Origin: Nocardia amikacinitolerans NBRC 108937
GTDB lineage: Bacteria > Actinomycetota > Actinomycetes > Mycobacteriales > Mycobacteriaceae
Direction of reading: 5' to 3'
DNA: 64,000 bases
Assembly (NCBI RefSeq): GCF_001612615.1
Contig: NZ_BDAU01000021.1
Location: 1-64,000 of the forward strand
Position 1 is the stretch's first letter; every line of letters starts with the position of its first letter. This document shows positions 35,791-43,630 of the stretch, one piece after another. The position numbers were made by a program, and so were the translations under genes. The notes beneath the pieces were generated by a model. That model was given only the letters and a program-made list of their open reading frames with translations. It was not told the origin of the DNA and did no database searches.

Positions 35791-36510
35791 ATGATCGCCA
35801 CCATCCTGCTGAGTATCGGCATCGTCTTTCTCGCCGAACTCGGAGACAAGTCCCAGCTCATGGCGTTGACGTTCGCGCTGCGCTATCGCTGGTGGGTGGT
35901 GCTCGGCGGCATCGCGACCGCCACCGCGGGCGTGCACCTGATCTCGGTCGCGGTCGGCTACTTCCTCGGTGCGGCGCTGCCCACCCGCGCCATCTCCCTG
36001 GTCGCCGCCCTCACTTTCCTCGCGGTCGGCCTGTGGACGTTGCGCGAACACCTCGGCGGCTCCGACGAAGACGACGAGCCGCGACCGCCACGCTCCACCG
36101 CGGCGCCGTTCCTCGTCGTCCTCTCGGCCTTCCTGCTCGCCGAACTCGGCGACCGGACCATGTTCGCCACGGCCGCCCTCGCCACCGACAACAGCTGGTT
36201 CGGCGTGTGGCTCGGATCCACCGTCGGCATGGTCGCCGCCGACGCGCTCGCCATCGCGGTGGGCATCGCGGTGGGCAAGCATCTGCCGGAGCGGCTCATC
36301 GGCATCTGCTCGGGGCTGCTGTTCCTCTACTTCGGTAGCACCACGTTGCTCGGCGCTGCGGTCCCGTCGCTGGGCATGTGGGCGAGCGCGGGGATCGCGG
36401 CGGTCGTTCCCGTCGTGCTCGGCGCGGTGATCCTGATGCGGCGGGTTCGGGCGGCGTCGGTGGTCGAGGTCGAAGAAGTTGCCGCGGAGAGCGCTCGGCC
36501 CGGTCGGTGA
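35791..36510 (+). CDS. UPF0016 (GDT1/TMEM165) family Mn2+/Ca2+ exporter
   Basis: A 239-residue protein with six to seven helices arranged as two homologous halves. Each half carries the family motif: AELGDKS at residues 15-21 and AELGDRT at 117-123, whose acidic residues bind the cation. Bacterial members (MneA/MneP-like by function) export manganese and protect against its excess. The yybP-ykoY riboswitch upstream supports manganese as the signal and substrate. The ATG at 35791 opens with MIATILLSIGIVFLAELGDK. Confidence 0.93.
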   Translation: MIATILLSIGIVFLAELGDKSQLMALTFALRYRWWVVLGGIATATAGVHLISVAVGYFLGAALPTRAISLVAALTFLAVGLWTLREHLGGSDEDDEPRPPRSTAAPFLVVLSAFLLAELGDRTMFATAALATDNSWFGVWLGSTVGMVAADALAIAVGIAVGKHLPERLIGICSGLLFLYFGSTTLLGAAVPSLGMWASAGIAAVVPVVLGAVILMRRVRAASVVEVEEVAAESARPGR

Positions 36511-36550
36511 GCTCTCCCGGTGGCTTCGCCGGGTCGGCCGGGAACCCGGC

Positions 36551-37222
36551 TCAGGCGCGGATCTCGTCGGCGACCATCGCCGACCCGTAGAGATCCCCGC
36601 TGCGCCGGACCATGTCGAGCAGCGGCGCGCACAGACCGCGCAGACCGTCCAGGTCGTCGGCCGCGATGCGGGCGGTGACCATCGCGCTGACCGCCGCCGC
36701 GAAGGTCTGGCAGGCGAAGCGCTGTTGTTCGGTGTGCGCGCGTAGCACCTCGGCGATCAGGGCGACGAAGGATTCCTGGAGCTGGGCGCGACGGGCCAGG
36801 GCGTCGTTGCCCACCGCGTAGACCTCGACGAGGTAGAGCCTGGCGTAGGCGGGGTCTTCGATCAGGCCCTCGAAGTACGCCTCGAGCAGACGCTCCATGC
36901 GATCGAGATCCGGTCCGCCCGTGACGTTCTCGTCCCCGGGGGCGGATGCCTCCGCGATGCGGGCGACCAACCGCTCCACGGCGCGCTCGTAGGCGGCCGC
37001 GAAACAGTCTTCCTTGGAACGGAATTGCTCGTAGAAGGTCTCACGAGAGACGCCCGCCACCTTCAGCACGGCCGCCACGGAGGTACCGACGTAGCCGGTG
37101 ACCGCCATGGTCTCGGCCATCGCGTCCAGTATCCGGTCCCGCTGGGACGCGATCACCTGCTCCCGAGGTAAACCGTGCCTGCCCCTTGGGAGTTGGCGGG
37201 CGGTGCCTGCGGTGTCGGTCAT
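36551..37222 (-). CDS. TetR family regulator
   Basis: A 223-residue TetR regulator with an extended, basic N-terminus (LPRGRHGLPREQVIASQRDR) before the helix-turn-helix (VGTSVAAVLKVAGVSRETFYEQF at about 44-66). The C-terminal domain is of the acyl-ligand-like helical type but not assignable. It lies 66 bp after the stop of an SDR gene on the same strand, so it is probably cotranscribed with it. The AT-richer motifs at 38188-38215 in the divergent promoter are a plausible binding site. The ligand is unknown, perhaps a lipid or steroid given two nearby SDRs. Confidence 0.88.
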   Translation of the reverse strand: MTDTAGTARQLPRGRHGLPREQVIASQRDRILDAMAETMAVTGYVGTSVAAVLKVAGVSRETFYEQFRSKEDCFAAAYERAVERLVARIAEASAPGDENVTGGPDLDRMERLLEAYFEGLIEDPAYARLYLVEVYAVGNDALARRAQLQESFVALIAEVLRAHTEQQRFACQTFAAAVSAMVTARIAADDLDGLRGLCAPLLDMVRRSGDLYGSAMVADEIRA

Positions 37223-37288
37223 GCGGTGGCTCCGGGTGTTCGGTGGGGCAGGTGTTCGGTGGGCGGTGCTGCGGCAGCACCGCGCCGA

Positions 37289-38167
37289 TCAGGCGGGCCG
37301 CTCCATTCTGCGGGGTCGGGTGGGTTGGTCGGTGGTCAAGGGTGCGTCCTCGGCGCGGGCGATCTCCAGGGCCTCGGCGACTCCGCGGCGCAGCGTGGCG
37401 TCCACCAGGCGCTGGGCGAGCGGGCGGAACGGCAGCGCGACCGCCACCCACCAGGGCGAAACGACTTGGCGGCGACGGCGGGCGATGGCCCGTTCGGTGG
37501 CGTCTATGGCGGGGCCGAGCGGTGCGACGCCCGAGACGGTGGCGCGGCCGAGAATGGCGCGCGCCGCGGCCGTGCCGAAACCGCGGGTGGTCATGTCGGT
37601 GTCCAGCTCGGCGAAATAGGCGACGCCGACCTTGGCGCCGGTGTGCCTGATCTCGTTGCGCAACGTGTGGCCGAGCGCCTCGACGCCCGCCTTTGACGCG
37701 CTGTAGGCGCCTGCCAGCGGCAGGTTCACCACGCCGGCCAGCGACGAGACGATGAGCGCGTACCCCCGCGGATGGCAGATGTGCGGACCCGCAGCGCGCA
37801 GCGTGTAGTAGACGCCGAGCACGTTGACCGCGAGCGTCTCCTCCATCACCGAAGGATCGCCGCCGATCAGCGCGAGCTGCTTGGCCACGCCGGCGTTGGC
37901 GACCACCACGTCCAGCCCGCCGAGCTCGCTCACCAGTGTCTTCACCACCCGCTCCACCTGGGCGGGATCGCCGATGTCGCAGTATCGCCAAGGCGCGTCG
38001 CCGCATTCGCGGGCCACCTCGGCCAGCAGATCGGGCTCGAGTCCGAGCAGCGCGACCGAAGCGCCGTGCGCGTGCAGCTGCCTGGCGAGCGCGGCCCCTA
38101 TGCCCCGCGCCGCTCCCGTGATCAGCACCTTCCTACCGGCGACCACCGGGCCGGCGAACAGCTTCAT
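37289..38167 (-). CDS. Short-chain dehydrogenase/reductase
   Basis: A 292-residue classical SDR. It has TGAARGIGAALARQL (NAD(P)-binding GxxxGxG at about 15-21), a VANAGVAK motif, a catalytic Ser in LIVSSLAG and the YSASKAG active site with Tyr and Lys. The C-terminal 60 residues are extended and positively charged, as in SDRs that act on lipids. The ATG at 38167 starts MKLFAGPVVAGRKVL. It is divergent from a second SDR and followed by a TetR gene, suggesting a regulated lipid or steroid oxidation locus. Cofactor and substrate are not determined. Confidence 0.88.
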   Translation of the reverse strand: MKLFAGPVVAGRKVLITGAARGIGAALARQLHAHGASVALLGLEPDLLAEVARECGDAPWRYCDIGDPAQVERVVKTLVSELGGLDVVVANAGVAKQLALIGGDPSVMEETLAVNVLGVYYTLRAAGPHICHPRGYALIVSSLAGVVNLPLAGAYSASKAGVEALGHTLRNEIRHTGAKVGVAYFAELDTDMTTRGFGTAAARAILGRATVSGVAPLGPAIDATERAIARRRRQVVSPWWVAVALPFRPLAQRLVDATLRRGVAEALEIARAEDAPLTTDQPTRPRRMERPA

Positions 38168-38187
38168 GCGGCGACGATACCACCGAT

Positions 38188-38215
38188 GAACAGCAATGTT
38201 CGCAAATATGTTCGC
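38188..38215. promoter_or_regulatory. Candidate operator in the divergent SDR promoter
   Basis: GAACAGCAATGTTC (38188-38201), with 5-bp inverted arms, overlaps a direct repeat of ATGTTCGC at 38196-38203 and 38208-38215. It lies 21 bp from the minus-strand SDR start. This is AT-richer than its surroundings and may be the site of the TetR encoded downstream. Confidence 0.4.
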
Positions 38216-38319
38216 TTCCCGAAGGTCGTGAGAGGGAGCCGTCCTACATCTCTCACGCCCCACCGATTATGGTGCAATTGACGAAGGGCCAACTGCCTGT
38301 CACGAACGAGAGGACCATC

Positions 38320-39087
38320 GTGGAGATTTCGGGTTCCGCCGCCATCATCACCGGAGGCGCATCCGGCCTCGGCGCCGCCACCGCCAAGCGTTTCGCCGAG
38401 CTGGGCGCCACCGTCTTCGGCCTGGACGTGCCGCAGTCCATCGAGCGCGCCGGTGACAACGTGCCCGCCGGGGTCACCCTGATTCCGGCCGACGTGACCA
38501 GCAACGACGAGGTCGCGGCCGCGGTCGCGCAGGTGGTCGAGTCGGGCGCGCCGCTGCGCATCGTGGTCAACTGCGCCGGTGTCGGCTGGGCCGGTCGCAT
38601 CCTGTCCAAGAACGGCCCGCACGATCTGGAGCTGTTCCGCACCGTCATCACCGTGAACCTGCTCGGCACCTTCAACGTCATGCGCCTGGCCGCCGACGCC
38701 ATCGCAAAGACCGACCCGGTCGACGAGTACGGCCAGCGCGGCGTCGTCATCAACACCGCCTCGGTCGCCGCGTTCGAGGGCCAGGTCGGTCAGATCGCGT
38801 ACTCCGCCTCCAAGGGCGGCGTGCACGGCATGACCGTTCCCGCCGCGCGCGACCTTGCGCAGTTCGGCATCCGCGTGAACACCATCGCCCCCGGCATCAT
38901 CGACACCCCGATGCTGGCCGGCGTCACCGAGGAGTACCGCAAGGGTCTCGAGGCGGGTGTGCCCTTCCCGTCGCGCCTCGGCCGCCCGGACGAGTACGCG
39001 CAGCTGTCGCAGTACATCGTCGAGCACGACTACCTGAACGGCGAGACCATCCGCATGGACGGCGCGCTGCGCATGGCGCCGCGGTAA
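38320..39087 (+). CDS. SDR, HSD10/3-hydroxyacyl-CoA dehydrogenase type 2-like
   Basis: A 255-residue SDR opening VEISGSAAIITGGASGLGAA, the type-10 17-beta-hydroxysteroid/3-hydroxyacyl-CoA dehydrogenase pattern. NCAGVGWAGR, NTASVAAFEG (Ser) and AYSASKGG (Tyr, Lys) complete the active site; the product is about as long as human HSD10 and M. tuberculosis Rv1144. It probably oxidises 3-hydroxyacyl-CoA or a steroid alcohol with NAD+. The GTG at 38320 is chosen because GAGAGGA sits 5 nt upstream and the protein then starts at the family's usual place; an ATG at 38269 is an alternative. A T-rich terminator follows. Confidence 0.9.
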   Translation: MEISGSAAIITGGASGLGAATAKRFAELGATVFGLDVPQSIERAGDNVPAGVTLIPADVTSNDEVAAAVAQVVESGAPLRIVVNCAGVGWAGRILSKNGPHDLELFRTVITVNLLGTFNVMRLAADAIAKTDPVDEYGQRGVVINTASVAAFEGQVGQIAYSASKGGVHGMTVPAARDLAQFGIRVNTIAPGIIDTPMLAGVTEEYRKGLEAGVPFPSRLGRPDEYAQLSQYIVEHDYLNGETIRMDGALRMAPR

Positions 39088-39101
39088 CACCCGCGCGCGA
39101 G

Positions 39102-39136
39102 GCCGCCTCCGATTCGTTTCGGGGGCGGCTTTTTTT
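39102..39136 (+). terminator. Intrinsic terminator of the HSD10-like gene
   Basis: The hairpin GCCGCCTCCGA / CGGGGGCGGC is followed by seven T (39130-39136), the clearest classical intrinsic terminator in the window. Confidence 0.9.
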
Positions 39137-39156
39137 CGTGCCCGGCTTCTTCGTAC

Positions 39157-39975
39157 TCAGGGCAGCGGCTTGTGCCCGATGCCGAGGAACGCGGTGGTGG
39201 CCAGCGGGGTGTTCGGACGGTAGTTCTCGACGAGGTAGGCCCGCATGGCCTCGGAACGAGCGGCCCACTCGTCCTCGCCGATCGAGCGCCGCAGCACCGC
39301 CATCGGCGCACTGCCGCGCGACATCTGCTCCCAGAGCCGATCCGCGTCGGGGAAGGACACCGTCGTGGTGTGGCGCTGGATGGACACACCGGCGAACCCC
39401 GCGCCGCGCATCTCGGTGGCGAACACCTCCGGATTCTCCAGGCTCAGGAAGTTCGGCTGCGGCTCCTGGATGTTCGGGTCGCCCGCCGCCATCGCCCCGA
39501 ACCGCATCCGCATCAGAGGGGATTCGGCGACCGGCGCCCAGCTCGATACCACCGCGATCCCGCCCGGCTTCAGCACGCGGAACAGCTCGGCGAATCCCTT
39601 GATCCGGTCGGGGAAGAACATCAGGCCGAACATCGAGAACCCCGCGTCGAACCGATCGTCCTCGAACGGGAGTTGCTGGCCGTCGCCGACCTGTAGATCG
39701 ATATTGGTCAGACCGGCTTCGCGCGCGGCGTTGCCGAGACGTTCGAGCATGTGCTCGGCGAAATCCACGGCCTGCACGCGGCGCACCCGCGCGGCCGCGG
39801 GCAGGCTCAGCGTGCCGGGGCCCGCCGCGACGTCGATGATGTGCGCGTCGGCGGGCAGGTCGGCCAGTTCGAGGGCGCGGTCGGAGAAGGGCGCCATGAT
39901 CGCGAGCGCGGATTCGGCGTAGCCGTCGGCGACCAGATCCCACGGTTCGGCGGCGGCGAGGGGATTTCCGGACAT
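39157..39975 (-). CDS. Class I SAM-dependent methyltransferase
   Basis: A 272-residue methyltransferase. Motif I is IIDVAAGPGTLSLPAA at about 45-60, QAVDFAEHML carries the acidic ribose contact, and PFEDDRFDAGFSMFGLMFF with LFRVLKPGGIAVV are motifs II-III of the UbiE/Methyltransf_11 type. The substrate is unknown. The ATG at 39975 (MSGNPLAAAEPWD) is preferred; a GTG 27 nt earlier remains possible because an AAAGGA box lies between the two. It converges on the HSD10-like gene. Confidence 0.87.
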   Translation of the reverse strand: MSGNPLAAAEPWDLVADGYAESALAIMAPFSDRALELADLPADAHIIDVAAGPGTLSLPAAARVRRVQAVDFAEHMLERLGNAAREAGLTNIDLQVGDGQQLPFEDDRFDAGFSMFGLMFFPDRIKGFAELFRVLKPGGIAVVSSWAPVAESPLMRMRFGAMAAGDPNIQEPQPNFLSLENPEVFATEMRGAGFAGVSIQRHTTTVSFPDADRLWEQMSRGSAPMAVLRRSIGEDEWAARSEAMRAYLVENYRPNTPLATTAFLGIGHKPLP

Positions 39976-40147
39976 GTGTTCCACGATCCTTTCGACCGAC
40001 ACAGGCTAACTGGGTAGCCCCCTCGCAAACCATCAACTCGGCCGAATGTCACTGTGCGCGTAGACGTTCGCGCGGGCTTCAGGCGCGGGACGAGTGTCCG
40101 CATCCGCCGAGCGGCGAGTCGGAGCGGCTGTGCGGTCGGTAAACGAC

Positions 40148-40275
40148 CAGCGGCGCGCGCTCCCGAGCCGAGCGGCTGATTCCGATCGCCGAGCAGCGGC
40201 GCACGCTCCCGAGCCGAGCGGCTGATTCCGGTCACCGAGCAGCGGAGCGTGTTCCACGACCCGAGCGGTTCAAGC
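40148..40275. repeat. 46-bp tandem repeat, about 2.7 copies
   Basis: Units beginning CAGCGG at 40148, 40194 and 40240 are 46 bp apart. The first two are nearly identical (CGCTCCCGAGCCGAGCGGCT core, then GATTCCG); the third has drifted and runs into the stop codon of the gene at 40270-40797. It fills the gap between that gene and the methyltransferase. Confidence 0.9.
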
Positions 40276-40797
40276 CGCGAGCAGCATCGCGAGCACGGCG
40301 GTGTCCGGATCGCAGATCGGATCGAGGCCGACCCGGCTGACCAGCGAGGTGACCGTGCCGTCGGATTCCGCCTCGGCCCAGGCCGCGCGGTGTTCGAGGC
40401 CGAGGTGCGGCACGCCGGGCAGCAGCACGCAGCCGGAGGCCGCGCCCGCGCATTCCGGCAGCGACGGCCGGGTCTCCGAAGGCGGGTGCAGCATGAGCAG
40501 CGCGGGCGGCACGTGGTCGGCGAACCGGCCCGGCTCCAGCGCCTCGTCGCCGAGCACCGTGCCCTCGGCGAGCACCAGCCCGACCGTGCCCGGCTCCGGA
40601 TCGTCCGGCAAATCCTCGCGGACGCCGAAGACGGTCGAGGTGGCGAGCAGGCCGGGCAGACTCGCCACCCGCACAGCGAGCACGAGCACCTGCGCCCATT
40701 CTTTGGTGGTGTCCGGCCAGCGACCGGAGATGACGAACCCGCGCAGCGATCCGCGCGAGTGGAACGGCGTGACGCCGATCGGCCCGTTGGTCCGCAT
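40270..40797 (-). CDS. Conserved mycobacterial-type protein next to sodA (Rv3847-like)
   Basis: A 175-residue soluble protein with no recognised domain. It begins MRTNGPIGVTPFHSRGSLRG and contains GRWPDTTKEWAQVLVLAVRV. The size and position beside sodA match M. tuberculosis Rv3847 (177 residues, unknown function), recalled from memory. The ATG at 40797 is chosen because GGGAGG lies just upstream; a longer frame to 40893 would add 32 unconserved-looking residues. Its stop codon lies in the last copy of a 46-bp repeat. The function is unknown. Confidence 0.75.
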   Translation of the reverse strand: MRTNGPIGVTPFHSRGSLRGFVISGRWPDTTKEWAQVLVLAVRVASLPGLLATSTVFGVREDLPDDPEPGTVGLVLAEGTVLGDEALEPGRFADHVPPALLMLHPPSETRPSLPECAGAASGCVLLPGVPHLGLEHRAAWAEAESDGTVTSLVSRVGLDPICDPDTAVLAMLLAA

Positions 40798-40922
40798 CGT
40801 GCCTCCCGAGGTGAAACCGGGGGCGGCCTTGCCCGTCCTCGAACTGTTGGATTCAGAGGATGACTCACCGATCATCTGGCACACAAGTACCAATGAGTGC
40901 TAATCGGACGCTGGACAGCGAA

Positions 40923-40956
40923 AAGCCCGCCGGGCGATCCATCACCCGGCGGGCTT
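40923..40956. terminator. Hairpin between sodA and the Rv3847-like gene
   Basis: A 12-bp stem (AAGCCCGCCGGG at 40923-40934, CCCGGCGGGCTT at 40945-40956) is flanked by A and T residues. It suits termination of the sodA transcript before the next gene. Confidence 0.7.
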
Positions 40957-41042
40957 CCGACTGAGTGCGTCGGAATCAGCGCACGGTGTCTGCCCTCCCA
41001 GCCACCTCGAGGGCGAGTCTTACGAGCCCCCGTTCGCGGCCG

Positions 41043-41107
41043 TCTCGCTTCCGAGTGGTCGAAGCGCATGCGACGCAGTCGCGAGTCTCGACCGCTCGGA
41101 AGCGAGA
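41043..41107. repeat. 65-bp imperfect palindrome downstream of sodA
   Basis: Arms of 20 bp (TCTCGCTTCCGAGTGGTCGA at 41043-41062, TCGACCGCTCGGAAGCGAGA at 41088-41107) pair with a single G-T type mismatch. The 25-nt loop itself contains a small GCGAC/GTCGC hairpin. The element is far longer than a normal terminator and could be a palindromic repeat element or a 3' stabiliser of sodA mRNA. Confidence 0.75.
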
Positions 41108-41148
41108 CATAAAGGACGCGAACACGCGCGCGCCAGCGCGCCGACAAC

Positions 41149-41772
41149 TCAGCCGAAGATGAGGCCCTTGCCCTGGCTGACGGCGCGGGCGAAGCGCTCC
41201 TGCACGTCCTCCCAGTTGACGACGTTCCAGAACGCGGTCACGTAGTCGGCCTTGACGTTCTTGTACTGCAGGTAGAAGGCGTGCTCCCACATGTCGACCT
41301 GCAGCAGCGGGATGATGCCGAGCGGGACGTTGGCCTGCTGGTCGTAGAGCTGGAAGGTGAGCAGCTTCTGGCCGAGGGTGTCGTAGCCGAGCACCGCCCA
41401 GCCGGAGCCCTGCAGACCGTTGGCGGCCGCGGTGAACTGCGCGCGGAACTTGTCGAACGAACCGAACTGGTCGTCGATCGCGGCGGCCAGCTCGCCGACC
41501 GGCTTGTCGCCACCGTTCGGGGAAAGGTTCTTCCACCAGATGGAGTGGTTCACGTGGCCACCGAGGTGGAACGCGAGGTTCTTCTCGTAGAGGAAGATCG
41601 CGCCGTGATCGCCGGACTCACGAGCCGCCTCGAGCTTCTCGAGGGCGGTGTTCGCGCCCGCGACGTAGGCCGCGTGGTGCTTGGAATGATGCAGCTCGTT
41701 GATCTGCCCGGAGATGTGGGGCTCCAGGGCGCTGTAGTCGTAATCCAGATCTGGCAGCGTGTACTCAGCCAC
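41149..41772 (-). CDS. sodA: Superoxide dismutase (Mn/Fe family)
   Basis: A 207-residue SodA converting superoxide to oxygen and hydrogen peroxide. Metal ligands are in place: His28, His76, Asp160 and His164 (VDMWEHAFY). At position 145, where the M. tuberculosis Fe enzyme has His (YDHQ), this protein has Gln (YDQQ), the residue tied to manganese preference in related mycobacterial enzymes. There is no signal peptide, as in secreted mycobacterial SodA. The GTG at 41772 is preceded by AAAGGGA. The gene has its own hairpins downstream. Confidence 0.97.
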   Translation of the reverse strand: MAEYTLPDLDYDYSALEPHISGQINELHHSKHHAAYVAGANTALEKLEAARESGDHGAIFLYEKNLAFHLGGHVNHSIWWKNLSPNGGDKPVGELAAAIDDQFGSFDKFRAQFTAAANGLQGSGWAVLGYDTLGQKLLTFQLYDQQANVPLGIIPLLQVDMWEHAFYLQYKNVKADYVTAFWNVVNWEDVQERFARAVSQGKGLIFG

Positions 41773-41965
41773 GATGTCCCTTTCTCAGTTGTCGGGCTGT
41801 TGCGCCCGGATCGAGCGCTTCCAACCATCATTCGTACACCCGCTCGGTTGCAACCGGGCCGTGTGCCCCCACATTCCATCGGAGATCGGATGATCATGCA
41901 GGGGTCGGACGGGGCATGAGCGGAAGGACAATTCGACCGCGAGCATTCGTGAGTAGCATCGAACC

Positions 41966-42673
41966 ATGTCGTTCTTCGACGAACTGGTCGGACGGATCCG
42001 TCTCCCCGAGCCGGTGATGGTGGCGCCCGATCAGGCGCTCCCCGGCCGGGAGGAACCAATTCTGGTGCCGGATACCCACTTCGTGAACGGACATCCCCTC
42101 CGTCCGCCCTTCCCGGAGGGCATGGGGGTGGCGGTCGTCGGTATGGGCTGTTTCTGGGGCGCGGAGAAGGGTTTCTGGGAACTCGACGGCGTCTTCACGA
42201 CCGCGGTCGGTTACGCGGGCGGGTTCACGCCGAACCCGACCTACGAAGAGGTGTGCAGCGGACGCACCGGCCACACCGAGGCGGTGCTCGTCGTCTTCGA
42301 TCCGGCGGTGCTCGGGTATCCGAACGTGTTGCGGCACTTCTGGGAGGACCACGATCCGACCCAGGGCATGCGCCAGGGCAACGATCGCGGAACGCAGTAT
42401 CGGTCGGCGATCTTCACGCTGGACGACGAACAGGCCGAGCTGGCTCGGAGTACCGCGGAGAGCTACGGAAAGCGGCTGGCGGAGGCGGGATACGGGTCGA
42501 TCACCACCGAGATCGCGCCGCTCCCGACGCCTGGCGCGGGTGGGCCGGGGCCGAATCTGTCCGGGTTCTACTACGCCGAGGGGTATCACCAGCAGTATCT
42601 GGCGAAGAATCCGGGCGGATACTGCCCCGTGCACGCCACCGGGGTGAGTTGCCCGGTCGGTCTCGGAGCCTGA
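41966..42673 (+). CDS. msrA: Peptide methionine sulfoxide reductase MsrA
   Basis: A 235-residue MsrA, longer than the minimal enzyme through an N-terminal extension of about 55 residues. The catalytic motif is GMGC62FWG, followed by VGYAGG, RTGHTEAV and the DPTQGMRQGNDRGTQYRS block. Resolving cysteines lie near the end (Cys220 in GYCPVH and Cys229 in SCPVGL). It reduces methionine-S-sulfoxide in oxidised proteins using thioredoxin. TAGCAT lies 6 nt before the ATG. It is divergent from sodA, a second oxidative-stress gene. Confidence 0.95.
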   Translation: MSFFDELVGRIRLPEPVMVAPDQALPGREEPILVPDTHFVNGHPLRPPFPEGMGVAVVGMGCFWGAEKGFWELDGVFTTAVGYAGGFTPNPTYEEVCSGRTGHTEAVLVVFDPAVLGYPNVLRHFWEDHDPTQGMRQGNDRGTQYRSAIFTLDDEQAELARSTAESYGKRLAEAGYGSITTEIAPLPTPGAGGPGPNLSGFYYAEGYHQQYLAKNPGGYCPVHATGVSCPVGLGA

Positions 42674-42779
42674 ACGTCTTTACGCCAAGGAGCTTCGCGT
42701 CGGCCGCGCTCGGCGGTCTCGACGCTCCGGGTTCCGGCGGTGCGGCTCGGTGGTTGGGCGGCATTCCAGCTGCCTGAAC

Positions 42780-42813
42780 GCGAACGCCGCGCGATCGGAC
42801 GCGCGGCGTTCGC
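42780..42813. terminator. Bidirectional terminator after msrA
   Basis: A 14-bp perfect stem (GCGAACGCCGCGCG, loop ATCGGA, CGCGCGGCGTTCGC) lies between the converging msrA and the gene at 42824-43435. Confidence 0.85.
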
Positions 42814-42823
42814 GGAAGTCTCT

Positions 42824-43435
42824 TTACAGCGGCGGAACGATGCCAGGCCGGATGGTGCGCGGATCGCCCGCGTCGTGCGCCTTCCACCAGCGCACGCCGC
42901 CCGCGATGAAATCGGCGGGTGCGATCTCCTTGCCCTTGGCGTCGTGCACCGTGAGCCTGTCGAACCACACCCGGACGTCGAGTTCGCGCGGGTCGATGCC
43001 CTCCTCCTGGGAGAACTCGAGCACGTGCGACGGGGTGTGGTCGTCGATCTTGGTGTCGAAGCTGAGCAGTTCGCGCCACAGCGACCACCCGCTGTCGTCG
43101 ACGTCGATGAATTCCCAGCCGTGCAGGCGGCCGCCGCCGAAGCTGCGAATCGCCTCGTCGAGGCCGTCGAGATCCAACGGAAGGACTTCCGCCTCGATGT
43201 CGTCCCAGCGCTGGATGCGCAGCGAGGCCGCGACCCGGCTGACGCCGGTGAAGTTCAGGCGGACCTGGTGATCCTGCGGCGCTGTCTCGTCGGCGGGCAC
43301 CGTCAACACGGTCAGATCGAGACGCAGCGTCGCCGCCTCGGTATCGACCTCGAGCCCGAGGCAGGTCGCCTCCGAGATCGCGGTGTTGAATCCGCTGGAG
43401 TCCAATCCGTCGAGTAGCCCCCTGCTCACGTTCAT
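42824..43435 (-). CDS. Conserved hypothetical protein
   Basis: A 203-residue soluble acidic protein, not recognised. It begins MNVSRGLLDGLDSSGFNTAI and alternates hydrophobic and acidic segments suggestive of beta strands (LGLEVDTEAATLRLDLTVL, then DHQVRLNFTGVSRVA). Trp-rich patches (GWEFIDVDDSGWSLWREL) and a conserved-looking VRWWKAHDAGD end follow. There is no signal peptide or membrane segment. TAGCCT lies 6 nt before the ATG at 43435, supporting this start. It is a single gene, divergent from the rhodanese. Confidence 0.72.
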   Translation of the reverse strand: MNVSRGLLDGLDSSGFNTAISEATCLGLEVDTEAATLRLDLTVLTVPADETAPQDHQVRLNFTGVSRVAASLRIQRWDDIEAEVLPLDLDGLDEAIRSFGGGRLHGWEFIDVDDSGWSLWRELLSFDTKIDDHTPSHVLEFSQEEGIDPRELDVRVWFDRLTVHDAKGKEIAPADFIAGGVRWWKAHDAGDPRTIRPGIVPPL

Positions 43436-43576
43436 GCCCCCAGGCTACCCAGAGCACCAGCTGGAACCCGGTATTTCATTTTTTCGCTAGTGTTCTCGTT
43501 TTTTCTGGAACCGAATCGTTCGCCGTGCCGTCCAAGTAAGTGTCGGGACCCGCTCGGCCGCGGTTCCGAGGCGGCG

Positions 43577-43630
43577 GCGAACGACCGCTCCGGGATGGAC
43601 AAGGAGGGGAGTCCCGGATCGGTCGTTCGC
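43577..43630. other. 19-bp stem-loop with a purine-rich loop
   Basis: Arms GCGAACGACCGCTCCGGGA (43577-43595) and TCCCGGATCGGTCGTTCGC (43612-43630) differ by one base. The 16-nt loop contains AAGGAGGGG, a ribosome-binding-like purine run. It lies in the 455-bp gap between the divergent hypothetical and rhodanese genes; 43436-43576 otherwise shows only T-runs near 43480-43505. Confidence 0.65.
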
